Assembly: GCA_902562285.1 (NCBI GenBank)
Contig: CACESU010000007.1
Span: forward strand, 1-64,000
DNA from: an uncultured Alphaproteobacteria bacterium
Lineage (GTDB): Bacteria > Pseudomonadota > Alphaproteobacteria > Rhodobacterales > Rhodobacteraceae
DNA: 64,000 bases
Direction of reading: 5' to 3'
Position numbers and translations under genes: made by a program. The notes beneath the pieces are model-generated. The model did not search any database and was not told where the DNA came from. It saw only the letters and a list, made by a program, of their open reading frames with translations. Numbering within the stretch: the stretch's first letter is position 1; every line of letters begins with the position of its first letter. This document shows positions 48,257 through 57,784 of the stretch, in pieces.

Positions 48257-49552
48257 ATGTCTAAAAAAATCACAAATAAAATAAATGATTTTTTCACTTA
48301 TAGAAATAACATTCTATATGTAGAGGATGTTTCAGTTATAGACATTTCTAAAAGCATAAATACTCCTTTTTATGTTTATTCAACTGCATCTTTAAAAAGA
48401 CGTTATAACCAATTATCTAAAAGTTTAAAAAAAATCAATCATTCATTATATTTTTCAGTAAAGTCAAATTCAAACCTAGCTGTTTTAAGAGTATTATCTT
48501 TATTAGGTTCAGGAATGGATGTTGTATCTGGAGGAGAATACCTTAGGGCTCAAAAAGCAGGAGTGCCAGGTGATAAAATTGTATTTTCAGGTGTTGGAAA
48601 AACTCATGATGAAATCAAGTTAGCGTTGATCAATGGGATACGTCAATTCAATGTTGAAAGTATTCCTGAAATTATGATTATTAATAAAATTGCTGCAACT
48701 ATTGGTAAAAAAGCACCAATTTCAATAAGAGTGAATCCTGATGTTGATGCCCAAACTCATGAAAAAATTATGACAGGTAAATTGGAGAATAAATTTGGCA
48801 TTCCAATCAATTCTGCGTTAGAAGTCTATAGAATGGCGTCTGAATTAAATAGTCTCAATATTGTTGGAATTGATCTTCACATAGGGAGTCAAATTACTGA
48901 TATATTACCATTTGAGACTGCATTTTTAAAAATAGCAAATTTTATAAAAAAATTAAGAGGGGAAGGTCATTTAATTGATAGAGTAGATATAGGAGGTGGG
49001 CTCGGAATTAGCTATTCTACAAAAGAGGAGGATCCTATTTCTATTGATGAATTTTCATCAATGCTGGATAAAACGTTTAATAGAATGAATCTAGAAATAC
49101 AACTTGAGCCAGGAAGATTTATATCAGGAAACTCTGGTCTATTAATAACTTCTGTAGTTTATTTAAAAGAAGGTATAAATAAAAATTTTTTAATAATAGA
49201 TGCAGGAATGAACGATCTTTTAAGGCCAGCTATTTATGATTCAGAGCATGAATTCTTACTTGTAAATAAGGAAAGAAATAATCATAATCAAATAATTGCT
49301 GATGTAGTTGGACCTATATGTGAAAGTTCTGATGTATTTTCAAAAAATACAATCCTTCCAAAAATGACAAGTGGGGATTTTTTGGCAATTTATTCAGCTG
49401 GAGCATACGGAGCTGTTATGTCTTCTGAATATAATTCAAGACCACTAATCCCAGAATTAATAGTCAATGAAAATCTGGTTTCAGTAATAAGAAGTAGGCC
49501 AAAGATTGAAGAGGTAATTAAAAGAGATCAAATTCCATATTGGTTAAGATAA
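48257..49552 (+). CDS. lysA: Diaminopimelate decarboxylase
   Basis: PLP enzyme that decarboxylates meso-diaminopimelate to lysine, 431 residues. The PLP lysine is in YFSVKSNSNLAVLR, with the family blocks GSGMDVVSGGEYLRAQKAG, the substrate-phosphate block GIDLHIGSQIT, RVDIGGGLGISY and the late CESSDVF and GAYGAVMSSEYN. It completes the succinylase route whose dapD and dapE are encoded at 23-25 kb. Last gene of argH-lptM-lysA; convergent with the zinc-ribbon gene. Confidence 0.96.
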   Translation: MSKKITNKINDFFTYRNNILYVEDVSVIDISKSINTPFYVYSTASLKRRYNQLSKSLKKINHSLYFSVKSNSNLAVLRVLSLLGSGMDVVSGGEYLRAQKAGVPGDKIVFSGVGKTHDEIKLALINGIRQFNVESIPEIMIINKIAATIGKKAPISIRVNPDVDAQTHEKIMTGKLENKFGIPINSALEVYRMASELNSLNIVGIDLHIGSQITDILPFETAFLKIANFIKKLRGEGHLIDRVDIGGGLGISYSTKEEDPISIDEFSSMLDKTFNRMNLEIQLEPGRFISGNSGLLITSVVYLKEGINKNFLIIDAGMNDLLRPAIYDSEHEFLLVNKERNNHNQIIADVVGPICESSDVFSKNTILPKMTSGDFLAIYSAGAYGAVMSSEYNSRPLIPELIVNENLVSVIRSRPKIEEVIKRDQIPYWLR

Positions 49553-49565
49553 TTATATGATTTTT

Positions 49566-50186
49566 CTATGTAATTAATTGTTTATCTATAAGATGTATCA
49601 AATTCATTATTAAAATTTCTATAAAATTCACAATAATAAGAAGTTCTTCTTCAAATTTTGTATTTTTTCCTATAAAAAGTTCAGGTTTTTTATAAAATAT
49701 AAAGCATATCATAAAAATAATACTTATGAATATAAATCCTACATAGCTCTTATTTATAAACTTTCTATTATTTATTGATTTTTTTTCTTCTTTTGAATTT
49801 AATTTATCTCTAATTAATTCAACTCTATTAATAGAAATATTATTATCATTTAAAGAATCATCTTTATTAATTTGATTTTGTTCTATTTCAGATATAGCTA
49901 AAGATGATAAAAGCTCTTTTTCTTGTTCTTTACTTAACAAACTATTTCCATTATCCGCATTATTAATATCAATATTTTTTTTACTTAAAGAATTTCTAAT
50001 TAAATTTTTCCTTCTGATTAACTCAGTAGAAAAAGAATCTTCTGATTTTATCTTTATAAAATTTCCATCAGGAAATTGGATCCAAAAATTAGCACAATTG
50101 AAACACTTGACTTTCCTCGCATTTTTAGAAATAAGATTTTTTTCTATTTTGTAATTTGATTTACAATAGGGGCATGTAATAATCAT
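49566..50186 (-). CDS. MJ0042-type zinc-ribbon membrane protein
   Basis: A 206-residue protein with an N-terminal zinc ribbon: ITCPYCKSNYKIEKNLI and VKCFNCANFW give two CxxC knuckles, the MJ0042/DUF3426 family start. Residues 45-145 are polar, Asn/Ser/Lys/Glu-rich and probably disordered, followed by one membrane segment (YVGFIFISIIFMICFIFY). In many alphaproteobacteria this gene directly precedes ftsE-ftsX; here it faces plsC across a 142-base divergent gap and ftsEX is absent. Function unknown. Confidence 0.82.
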   Translation of the reverse strand: MIITCPYCKSNYKIEKNLISKNARKVKCFNCANFWIQFPDGNFIKIKSEDSFSTELIRRKNLIRNSLSKKNIDINNADNGNSLLSKEQEKELLSSLAISEIEQNQINKDDSLNDNNISINRVELIRDKLNSKEEKKSINNRKFINKSYVGFIFISIIFMICFIFYKKPELFIGKNTKFEEELLIIVNFIEILIMNLIHLIDKQLIT

Positions 50187-50328
50187 ATGATCTCTTTATT
50201 AAAAAGATATGAATGCATTAATATATAAAAATTTATCATTTAGATAAAATTTAATCATTTTTTTTTACTGTTTTTAAAAGTTTAAAATTAATATAACTTG
50301 GTATTGCAATCATCTTGGGTCTTTAAGA

Positions 50329-51051
50329 ATGAAATCGATTATATCCATTGTTCGCGGATTAATAAATGATATATTAATATTTTTTTCTATGTTTGTAATT
50401 GGTATTATTGGACTCCCCTTTTCCATAATTTCAAAGCAATGGGCTTACACATTTATAAAAATGTACTGTTTGAGTTGCTTTTTAATTTTAAGGTTAGTAT
50501 CAAATATCAAGGTTGAGTGTAGAGGTCAAATACCAACAAATAACGTTTTAATTTGTTCAAAACATATGTCTTTTTTAGATATCTTAATGCTCGCTTATTT
50601 TTTACCTAGATTTAGTTTTGTTATGAAAAAGGAAATAGTCTTTACTCCGATTATAGGTATTTATGCATTAAGAGTTGGTTGTGTGCCCGTAAAAAGAGGG
50701 GCTAGATCAAAGGCTTTAAATAAAATGGTTATAGATTATGATCACTCATCGGATAATATTGATAACCAACAAGTAGTAATTTACCCTCAAGGAACCAGGG
50801 TATTACCAAACCAATCAAGAGATTATAAAATTGGGGCAGGAGTATTATACAATAAATTTAATTTGCCTTGTCATTTAGTTGGAACAAATACAGGTATTTT
50901 TTGGCCTAAAGGTAGTTGGATAAGAAAACCAGGAACAGCAGTTATTGATTTTTTTGAAGTAATTCAACCAGGTATGCCAATAAATGATTTTATGCTAAAA
51001 ATTGAAAAAGATATAGAAAATCGTTCTAACTATTTAATGAAAGATCAATAA
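50329..51051 (+). CDS. plsC: 1-acyl-sn-glycerol-3-phosphate acyltransferase
   Basis: Converts lysophosphatidic acid to phosphatidic acid in phospholipid synthesis. A 240-residue membrane-bound protein with a hydrophobic N-terminal region (about residues 12-60). The catalytic HX4D motif is CSKHMSFLDILML, the second block is FVMKKEIVFTPIIG, and the third reads YPQGTRVLP, with Gln where the commonest form has Glu (PEGTR). GCVPVKRG matches the substrate-contact segment. Convergent with accA. Confidence 0.92.
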   Translation: MKSIISIVRGLINDILIFFSMFVIGIIGLPFSIISKQWAYTFIKMYCLSCFLILRLVSNIKVECRGQIPTNNVLICSKHMSFLDILMLAYFLPRFSFVMKKEIVFTPIIGIYALRVGCVPVKRGARSKALNKMVIDYDHSSDNIDNQQVVIYPQGTRVLPNQSRDYKIGAGVLYNKFNLPCHLVGTNTGIFWPKGSWIRKPGTAVIDFFEVIQPGMPINDFMLKIEKDIENRSNYLMKDQ

Positions 51052-51068
51052 GGAAAATCGATTTAGAT

Positions 51069-52028
51069 TTATAATTTGATTTTGCCAACGTCTAAAAATT
51101 TATTCCTTCTTTCATTTAATATTTGATTAGGAGTAAATTTATTGAATTTTTTTAATGATCTTTCTAGTGATTTTCCAACTTTTGATATTATTTCATTAAT
51201 ATTCCTATGAGCTCCACCGATTGGTTCTGAAATAATTTCATCTACCACTCCTAGTTTTGATAAATCAAATGCTGTAAGTCTTAGTGCTTCGGCAGCTTCT
51301 TTCATTTTTTCAGAATTTTTCCACAAAATTGAAGCACATCCTTCTGGTGAAATTACAGAGTAAATTGAATGTTCAAGCATTATGACTTTATTTGAAGATG
51401 CTAAGGCCACTGCACCACCAGACCCACCTTCCCCTATTATAACAGAGATTAAAGGAACCTTAATTTGCAAACATTTTGCTATTGAACTGGCAATTGCTTC
51501 TGCTTGACCGCGCTCTTCTGCGCCTTTTCCTGGATATGCTCCAGGGGTATCAATAAATGTAATTACAGGGAGGTTAAATCTATCAGCTAAATCCATCAAT
51601 CTTACTGCTTTTCTATAACCTTCAGGTCTTGCCATCCCAAAATTGTGTTGAATTCGTGATTTTGTATCATCACCCTTTTCATGTCCAATGATCACAACTG
51701 GTGTATCATTTAATCTAGCTAAACCACCAATAATCGATTTATCTTCAGCAAATTTTTTATCACCAGCCAAAGGTACAAATTCAGTCATTAGTTTTTCTAT
51801 ATATTTTGAGGAATGTGGTCTTTCAGGATGTCTCGCTATTTGGCATTTATGCCAAGGTGTTAAGTCAGAATATATTTTTTTTAACAATAATTTTGATTTT
51901 CTTTGAATTTCCTCTATCTCTTTGTTATTAAACTTATCTTCTTTTGAAGATGAATTAATTGAACGCAATTCATTAACTCGACTATCAAGTATAGCTAATT
52001 CTTTTTCAAAATCTAAATAATGCTGCAT
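51069..52028 (-). CDS. accA: Acetyl-CoA carboxylase carboxyltransferase subunit alpha
   Basis: With AccD it transfers the carboxyl group from biotin to acetyl-CoA to give malonyl-CoA, the first step of fatty-acid synthesis. The 319-residue protein shows the N-terminal [37 protein letters not shown], and the crotonase-fold core with [39 protein letters not shown] and [18 protein letters not shown]. accD, accB and accC are not in the window. No signal is apparent in the 125-base gap upstream. Confidence 0.97.
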   Translation of the reverse strand: MQHYLDFEKELAILDSRVNELRSINSSSKEDKFNNKEIEEIQRKSKLLLKKIYSDLTPWHKCQIARHPERPHSSKYIEKLMTEFVPLAGDKKFAEDKSIIGGLARLNDTPVVIIGHEKGDDTKSRIQHNFGMARPEGYRKAVRLMDLADRFNLPVITFIDTPGAYPGKGAEERGQAEAIASSIAKCLQIKVPLISVIIGEGGSGGAVALASSNKVIMLEHSIYSVISPEGCASILWKNSEKMKEAAEALRLTAFDLSKLGVVDEIISEPIGGAHRNINEIISKVGKSLERSLKKFNKFTPNQILNERRNKFLDVGKIKL

Positions 52029-52153
52029 TTAAAAATCTAAAATAAAAATAAAACTCTTATTAATCATACTATTTATATATTTGAATAATACTTATAATAA
52101 TATGAATATTTTTTTCCACCTAAATTATTTAAATTAATAAAAATAATTCTAAT

Positions 52154-53332
52154 TTATTCAAAAAAAGACTTAATCCTATCGGTACTTTTTTTTACTAATT
52201 CTGTTGAAGTGGCCAAATTAAACCTGAAATGGTTATCACCTCCTAAACCAAAAGTGGATCCACGATTAGAAATAATTTTGGATTCATATTTAAGCTTTTT
52301 AAAATTAATATTTTCTGTATTTCCAGTTTTCGTAAAATCTACCCATGCTAGATAAGTAGCATCAATATTCATTGACACTAAAGTATTTAGTTTGTTTATT
52401 TCATGATCAAAAATTTTTTGATTTTTCTCGATATAAATAAGAAGATCATTCAACCATTGGTGACCAGATCTCATTGCTACCTCACCTAAAATCATACCAA
52501 ATCTGTTTGGAGTTTCACCTGTAGCAAAATTGGCTTTTTGAAATTTATCTCTTAGCAAATTATTAGGAATAATAACATTACCCATCAAACCACCTGCAAT
52601 ATTGAATGTCTTTGTAGTGGAAGTCATCAGAATAAAATTTTGAAAAAAATTATCTCCTATTCTAGGAAATGTTATATGGCTGTTTTTTGGATTAATAAGA
52701 TCATTATGTATTTCGTCAATTATTAAAATGAGATTATGTTCTTTACAAAAATAGGCAACTTCAATTTGCTCATTTTCAGTCCAAATTCTACCACCAGGAT
52801 TATGAGGGGAACACAAAATAACAATTTTTTCATTCCCCTTCATTTTATTTTCTAAATTATCTAAATCGAGGTAGTATCTTCCATTTTTTTTTATCATTTC
52901 ACTTTCAATCAATTCTCTATTATTTGCTTTAATTATGTTGCGAAATTGATGGTATACGGGTGAAAAAATTATGATTCCGTCACTTTGGTTTGTAAAAGCT
53001 CTTAAAGCTGTTCCTATGGCTGCTACTATTCCATGAGCTGTATTTATCCATTCTGGTTTTGGGTGCCAGTTATGTTTTGTTTTTAACCATTTAGCGACTT
53101 CTCTTTTATAGCTCTCAATGCCACCATAATAACCCAGAAATCCTCTATTAATTTCATTTTTAAGTGATTTCAGTACTTCGATTGGCGGTTTGAAAGACAT
53201 ATCAGCAACACCCATTGATAGAACCTCACTTACATCGTTACCATGTGTTGCTATAACGGCATCATTTTTTAAAGAGTTCTTTGGAATTTCCGCTAAATAG
53301 TTATCAAAATCATATTCCATCTGTTTTACCAT
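52154..53332 (-). CDS. PatB/MalY-type PLP aminotransferase (probable cystathionine beta-lyase)
   Basis: Fold-type I PLP enzyme of 392 residues. The start VADMSFKPPIEVLKSLKNEI and GFLGYYGGIESYKREVAKWL are typical of the MalY/PatB group of carbon-sulfur beta-lyases. The PLP lysine is in TSTTKTFNIAGGLMGNVI and the Asn-Pro-Gly segment is CSPHNPGGRIW. Likely reaction is cleavage of cystathionine or cysteine to homocysteine or sulfide plus pyruvate and ammonia; a true aminotransferase role is possible. A second ATG at 53320 could be the start. Confidence 0.88.
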   Translation of the reverse strand: MVKQMEYDFDNYLAEIPKNSLKNDAVIATHGNDVSEVLSMGVADMSFKPPIEVLKSLKNEINRGFLGYYGGIESYKREVAKWLKTKHNWHPKPEWINTAHGIVAAIGTALRAFTNQSDGIIIFSPVYHQFRNIIKANNRELIESEMIKKNGRYYLDLDNLENKMKGNEKIVILCSPHNPGGRIWTENEQIEVAYFCKEHNLILIIDEIHNDLINPKNSHITFPRIGDNFFQNFILMTSTTKTFNIAGGLMGNVIIPNNLLRDKFQKANFATGETPNRFGMILGEVAMRSGHQWLNDLLIYIEKNQKIFDHEINKLNTLVSMNIDATYLAWVDFTKTGNTENINFKKLKYESKIISNRGSTFGLGGDNHFRFNLATSTELVKKSTDRIKSFFE

Positions 53333-53381
53333 ATTTTAAGTTAAACTTGCTTCAAAGATTTTATTAATCTAAATAAATTAT

Positions 53382-53897
53382 ATGACTGAATTAATTATAT
53401 TACTACATCCAGATCCTCGACTAAAAAAAATATGTACTCAAGTAATTAATATTGATGAGAGTATCAAGAGACTTTGTTCAGATATGATAGATACTATGTA
53501 TAAACATTCTGGAGTGGGTCTGGCTGCTCCACAAGTTGGTATATTAAAAAGAGTAGTGGTTATGGACTGTTCAGAAGAAGGAGAGAAGAATCCAATAACT
53601 CTTATAAATCCTGAGATAGTTTGGTCTTCTGAAGAGAATTCAGAATTTGAGGAGGGCTGTTTGTCTATTCCTAATATACGTGAAGAAATAAAAAGACCAT
53701 CTTCAGTTCAAGTGAAATTTACTGATATTAGTGGAATATCGAAAGAGAGTTATTTTAAAGGTTTATGGGCTATCTGTATTCAGCACGAAATTGATCATCT
53801 AAATGGTAAGTTATTCATTGATTATTTAGGACCTATCAAAAGATCATTTATAACTAAAAAAATGAAAAAATACAAAAAAGATATAATAAAAAAGTAA
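53382..53897 (+). CDS. def: Peptide deformylase
   Basis: Removes the formyl group from nascent proteins; 171 residues. All three metal-site motifs are intact: GVGLAAPQVG, EEGCLSIP and QHEIDHLNGKLFID (HExxH form). Followed after 11 bases by fmt, so the enzymes that add the formyl group to the initiator tRNA and remove it from the product are co-transcribed. Confidence 0.97.
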   Translation: MTELIILLHPDPRLKKICTQVINIDESIKRLCSDMIDTMYKHSGVGLAAPQVGILKRVVVMDCSEEGEKNPITLINPEIVWSSEENSEFEEGCLSIPNIREEIKRPSSVQVKFTDISGISKESYFKGLWAICIQHEIDHLNGKLFIDYLGPIKRSFITKKMKKYKKDIIKK

Positions 53898-53908
53898 TTG
53901 AGGTTTTT

Positions 53909-54829
53909 TTGCGAATTGTAATTTTTGCTAGTTCAGAGTTTTCTATTCCTTTATTAGAAAAGCTTCATAAATCTGATCATGAGATATGTGCAGTTTATTC
54001 TCAACCTCCTAGTGTTTCAGGAAGAGGTATGAAGATTAGAGAAAATGAAGTATGCCTAAAGTCTAGAGAATTAAATTTACAACTTTTATTTCCAAATGAC
54101 ATAAATAGGGATATTGAAATAAAGAAACTAGTAGGTATGGAACCAGATATTGCTATTGTCTCTGCTTATGGTCAAATATTATCATCAAAATTACTAAAAG
54201 TTCCAAAATTTGGATTTGTGAATTTACACCCTTCTTTGTTACCAAGGTGGCGTGGAGCTGCACCAATTGAAAGAGCTTTGATGGCAGGTGATAAAGAAAC
54301 GGGAGTTTGCACAATTAAAATTATTAAGGAGCTTGATGCAGGTCCTATTTTAGCGAAAGAAAGTTTTATAATTAATTTAGATGAAACTAACACAAGTTTG
54401 TCTCAAAAATTAAGCATAATTGGGGCAAATCAATTATTGAAAGTTATTAATAATTTAGAATCTATTTCTGAAATTCCTCAAGAGGATAAAGGAATCACTT
54501 ATGCATCCAAAATCCAAAAAAGTGAAACCAGAATTAATTGGAACTTACCTGGTAAAATCGTTGATAGGTTTATCAGAGGTTTATCTGAAAAACCTGGTGC
54601 TTGGTGTATTATGAATGGTTCTAGAATAAAAATGTTAAAATCAAAATATGTAAAATTAGAAGGTGAAACAGGTTATAATATAATAGCAGAAGAAAATAAA
54701 TCATCCCTTCTGATCGCTTGTGCTGAAGGTGCAGTTGATATTAAAGTTATTCAAAAAGAAGGGAAAAAACCAGTTTCTGCAAGTGAATTTATAAGAGGTT
54801 ATAAAGGAAAAATTATCTATTTTGAGTAA
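53909..54829 (+). CDS. fmt: Methionyl-tRNA formyltransferase
   Basis: Formylates initiator Met-tRNA using 10-formyl-tetrahydrofolate; 306 residues. Blocks are RIVIFASSEFSIPLLEKL at the N terminus, NLHPSLLPRWRGAAPIERAL (formyl-folate site with catalytic Asn-His) and TGVCTIKIIKELDAGPILA, with an OB-fold C-terminal domain. The start is TTG at 53909: the family N terminus begins right there and TTGAGG lies about 5 bases upstream. Convergent with rnhA. Confidence 0.96.
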   Translation: MRIVIFASSEFSIPLLEKLHKSDHEICAVYSQPPSVSGRGMKIRENEVCLKSRELNLQLLFPNDINRDIEIKKLVGMEPDIAIVSAYGQILSSKLLKVPKFGFVNLHPSLLPRWRGAAPIERALMAGDKETGVCTIKIIKELDAGPILAKESFIINLDETNTSLSQKLSIIGANQLLKVINNLESISEIPQEDKGITYASKIQKSETRINWNLPGKIVDRFIRGLSEKPGAWCIMNGSRIKMLKSKYVKLEGETGYNIIAEENKSSLLIACAEGAVDIKVIQKEGKKPVSASEFIRGYKGKIIYFE

Positions 54830-54840
54830 AGACTAGCCTA

Positions 54841-55290
54841 CTATTTAATTTTATTAATTTCTTCTCTAGCCAAAAAATCTGCGCGCTCATTTTCAATATT
54901 ACCAGCGTGGCCTTTAACCCATTGCCAATCTACTTTATTTTTATTAACTAATTCCTCTAATTCTTCCCAAAGTTTTCTATTTTTTACTTCTTTTCCTGAT
55001 GAAGTTTTCCAATTATTTTCTTTCCAAGAAGGGAGCCATTCAGTTATACCCTTTTTGACATAATTGCTGTCAGTAATTATGCATATTTCTGTATATTTTT
55101 TTAATACCTTTAAAGTTTCAATAGCAGCTATAAGTTCCATTTTATTGTTAGTCGTATCTACTGCACTGCCAGAAATTTCTTTTCGCTTTATAATTTTTTT
55201 ATTTTTTTCTGCTAAAAGAACTGCACCCCAGCCACCTACACCAGGATTTCCAGAGCAAGCTCCATCAGTATATGCCTTGAATTTATACAT
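54841..55290 (-). CDS. rnhA: Ribonuclease HI
   Basis: Degrades RNA in RNA:DNA hybrids; 149 residues. All four catalytic acids are visible: AYTDGACSGNPGVGGWGAVL (Asp), NNKMELIAAIETL (Glu), IITDSNYVKKGI (Asp) and KGHAGNIENERADFLA (His and Asp). The start codon overlaps the end of the DUF3429 gene by 8 bases. Last gene of ispH-DUF3429-rnhA. Confidence 0.97.
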   Translation of the reverse strand: MYKFKAYTDGACSGNPGVGGWGAVLLAEKNKKIIKRKEISGSAVDTTNNKMELIAAIETLKVLKKYTEICIITDSNYVKKGITEWLPSWKENNWKTSSGKEVKNRKLWEELEELVNKNKVDWQWVKGHAGNIENERADFLAREEINKIK

Positions 55291-55717
55291 TAAATCCCAT
55301 AATAATTAATAACAAAACCATTGATGTGGTTAGTTGAAAGCGCATTCTTAACCACCACTTGGGTAAAGTAATTAATTTGGATAAGTAGCGTTCTCTCTCA
55401 AGTGTGGTAAGGAAACCTACTGCAAGTAAAAAACAGGTTATAGGAAGTAATAATGAAAATACGGCCCAAATTGACGGGCACATTGAAATTATCAAACCCT
55501 TAAAATTAATTTCAGACTTTGAATGGGTCTCAAAAACAAACAAACAACCACCTAAAAATGAAAGAATTACTGCGCTAAAAAGCATTCCTAATTCGACAAG
55601 CCAATTGTTGATGTTATTATCTATCAAATTTAAATCGAAGGATCCAATTGTACCCATTAAGATTGGGATGATACCTGCATAACTTAAATATTTTACTTTA
55701 GAAGGTATTGTAATCAT
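55283..55717 (-). CDS. DUF3429-like integral membrane protein
   Basis: A 144-residue protein with about four hydrophobic segments. The layout and blocks (LSYAGIIPILMG, SAVILSFLGGCLFVFE, LLLPITCFLLAVGFLTTLERE) fit the DUF3429 family of unknown function. Its ATG shares a base with the ispH stop (TAATG arrangement) and its end overlaps rnhA by 8 bases, so the three genes are tightly coupled. I cannot suggest a role from sequence. Confidence 0.68.
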   Translation of the reverse strand: MITIPSKVKYLSYAGIIPILMGTIGSFDLNLIDNNINNWLVELGMLFSAVILSFLGGCLFVFETHSKSEINFKGLIISMCPSIWAVFSLLLPITCFLLAVGFLTTLERERYLSKLITLPKWWLRMRFQLTTSMVLLLIIMGFNV

Positions 55718-56646
55718 TAATTTCTAATTGAGTTTGGGATTTTAAAATGTATATCTTCTTTTGTAATCTCTATAAATTCAATTGTTGCCTTATATCTTTT
55801 TTTAAATTCTTCAATTACTTGATTAATTAATATATCAGGAGCGGAAGCACCTGCAGTAAGCCCAATTGATTTTGATCCTGAAATTGATCGCCAATCTATA
55901 TCATAGACATTGTCAATAAGTTGAGAATACCTACATCCAGCCTTTTTTCCTACTTCTACTAACCTTTTTGAATTAGAAGAATTTGTAGACCCTACAACTA
56001 ATAATCCGTCTATTAATGGTGAAATTTTCTTAACAGCATTTTGCCTATTTGTTGTAGCATAACATATATCTTCCTTGTGTGGAGCTACAATTGAAGGAAA
56101 TCTACTTAATAATGCATTTGCAATTTCTGATGTGTCATCTACCGATAAGGTAGTTTGAGTTATGTATGCTAGTTTTTCTTCATTCCTAGGTTTGATAATA
56201 CCAACATCTTTAACATTTTCTACAAGTAAAACCTCACCATCTGGTAACTGACCCATGGTTCCAGTTGTTTCAGGGTGGTTTTTATGGCCTATCATTATGA
56301 TCTGATATCCTAACTTATGATATCTATTTGCTTCTATGTGTACTTTAGTAACAAGTGGGCAGGTCGCATCTACATATTGTAAATTTCGGTCTTCTGCTTC
56401 GTAAAAAACTGATTTTGCAACTCCATGTGCAGAAAAAACTACAGGTCGATCTTTTGGGCATTCGGACAATTCATTAACAAATACTGCTCCCTTTTTTTCT
56501 AAACTTTCTACAACATATTTATTGTGTACGATTGCATGACGAACATAAACTGGTTTTCCATATTTTTGCAGACATTTTTCTACAATTTCTATTGCCCGAT
56601 CTACACCAGCACAAAATCCTCTGGGAGCTGCAACTAAAAGCTTCAT
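55717..56646 (-). CDS. ispH: 4-hydroxy-3-methylbut-2-enyl diphosphate reductase
   Basis: Iron-sulfur enzyme that makes IPP and DMAPP in the last step of the MEP pathway; 309 residues. Three cluster Cys are visible in [25 protein letters not shown] and CRYSQL or the later SNSKRL region; the catalytic Glu lies in the [14 protein letters not shown] block and [10 protein letters not shown] follows. Same pathway as IspE (42.4 kb). First gene of a tightly packed three-gene run. Confidence 0.96.
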   Translation of the reverse strand: MKLLVAAPRGFCAGVDRAIEIVEKCLQKYGKPVYVRHAIVHNKYVVESLEKKGAVFVNELSECPKDRPVVFSAHGVAKSVFYEAEDRNLQYVDATCPLVTKVHIEANRYHKLGYQIIMIGHKNHPETTGTMGQLPDGEVLLVENVKDVGIIKPRNEEKLAYITQTTLSVDDTSEIANALLSRFPSIVAPHKEDICYATTNRQNAVKKISPLIDGLLVVGSTNSSNSKRLVEVGKKAGCRYSQLIDNVYDIDWRSISGSKSIGLTAGASAPDILINQVIEEFKKRYKATIEFIEITKEDIHFKIPNSIRN

Positions 56647-56782
56647 TGACCCTCCGAATTATTAATAGATTAAAGATAGTGCTGTTAGAAAAATTGGTCA
56701 ATATTAATAAAAAATGATATTGTAAAATGTTTGCTAAAAAGATTAAATTTATTCAAGTTTAATCTTGAAAGTTAGCTAAGTA

Positions 56783-57355
56783 ATGAAGAAATATTTTATC
56801 GCCTTAGGAAGCAACTTAGAAACACAAAATCGGTCAAGATTAGAGATTATAAATACCGCTTTAAGATATTTTTCACAATTGAATATAAATTTGATTAAGG
56901 TAAGCTCTTTCTGGGAAAGTAGATCATACCCAGATTTAAGCCAGCCCAATTTTATAAATGCTGTATCGGAAGTTAATTCAGAATTAAACCCTTACCAAAT
57001 TTTGCATGAATTGAAAACCATTGAAAAAAAAATGGGTAGAAAAAACAAAAATAGATGGGAAAATAGAGTTTTAGATCTAGATATTATAGGTTCAGGTTCA
57101 ATAATTTTACCAAATAAATTTGTATTTAATAAATGGTTGAAAATGCCTTTACAAAAACAAATCAAAAATCAGCCTAATGAATTAATCCTACCTCACCCAA
57201 GAATTCAAGACCGTCTTTTTGTACTTCAACCTTTAAATGAAGTCGACCCACTTTGGATGCATCCTGTTCTCCATAAAACCCCTTTGGAATTGATTAATAT
57301 AAAAAGTTGGGAGGAAGAAAATTTTCTAAAAAAAGTAGAAAATAAAAAATTTTAG
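56783..57355 (+). CDS. folK: 2-amino-4-hydroxy-6-hydroxymethyldihydropteridine pyrophosphokinase
   Basis: HPPK of folate synthesis, 190 residues. Blocks are YFIALGSNLETQNRSRLEII, QPNFINAVSEVNSELNPYQ, IEKKMGRKNKNRWENRVLDL with the metal-binding DLDII, and ELILPHPRIQDRLFVLQPL. Folate made downstream supports Fmt and thymidylate and purine synthesis. rpoZ follows after about 60 bases. No other folate gene is in the window. Confidence 0.94.
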   Translation: MKKYFIALGSNLETQNRSRLEIINTALRYFSQLNINLIKVSSFWESRSYPDLSQPNFINAVSEVNSELNPYQILHELKTIEKKMGRKNKNRWENRVLDLDIIGSGSIILPNKFVFNKWLKMPLQKQIKNQPNELILPHPRIQDRLFVLQPLNEVDPLWMHPVLHKTPLELINIKSWEEENFLKKVENKKF

Positions 57356-57415
57356 TATGTAGTATTGATTTTTTTTAATTATGATCATAATAAGACTTTA
57401 GCTAAGGAGATAATT

Positions 57416-57772
57416 ATGGCTAGAATCACTGTAGAAGATTGTATTGATAAAGTTCCAAATAGATTTGATTTGGTTTTGTTAGCAGCTCACAGAGCTCGTG
57501 AAATATCACTTGGTGCAGAGTTAACTGTCGAAAGAGATAAAGATAAGAATCCTGTTGTAGCTCTTAGAGAAATTGCTGATGAAACTTTAACTGCAGATCA
57601 AATTCGTGAGTCCGCTATTGAAAGCAAACAATTGCAAATTGAGGTTGATGAGCCAGAAGAAGATCAAATGGCTATTCTTATGGGTTCAGACGCTGAGGAT
57701 GATAATTCAGAAGAGGAAATTTCAGAGGAAAACCTGTTAAGAGCTCTAATGGAAGCACAAGAAAAGAAATAA
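57416..57772 (+). CDS. rpoZ: RNA polymerase omega subunit
   Basis: Small subunit that helps assemble the polymerase and forms one ppGpp site; 118 residues from the ATG at 57416, which is preceded by AAGGAGA (57404-57410) and begins with the family start [20 protein letters not shown]. An extra 17 codons in frame upstream are unlikely to be used. [20 protein letters not shown] is conserved; the acidic tail (about residues 80-112) is typical of alphaproteobacteria. The (p)ppGpp enzyme gene follows after 12 bases, the classical rpoZ-spoT/rsh pairing. Confidence 0.97.
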   Translation: MARITVEDCIDKVPNRFDLVLLAAHRAREISLGAELTVERDKDKNPVVALREIADETLTADQIRESAIESKQLQIEVDEPEEDQMAILMGSDAEDDNSEEEISEENLLRALMEAQEKK

Positions 57773-57784
57773 TTTTCAACATAT

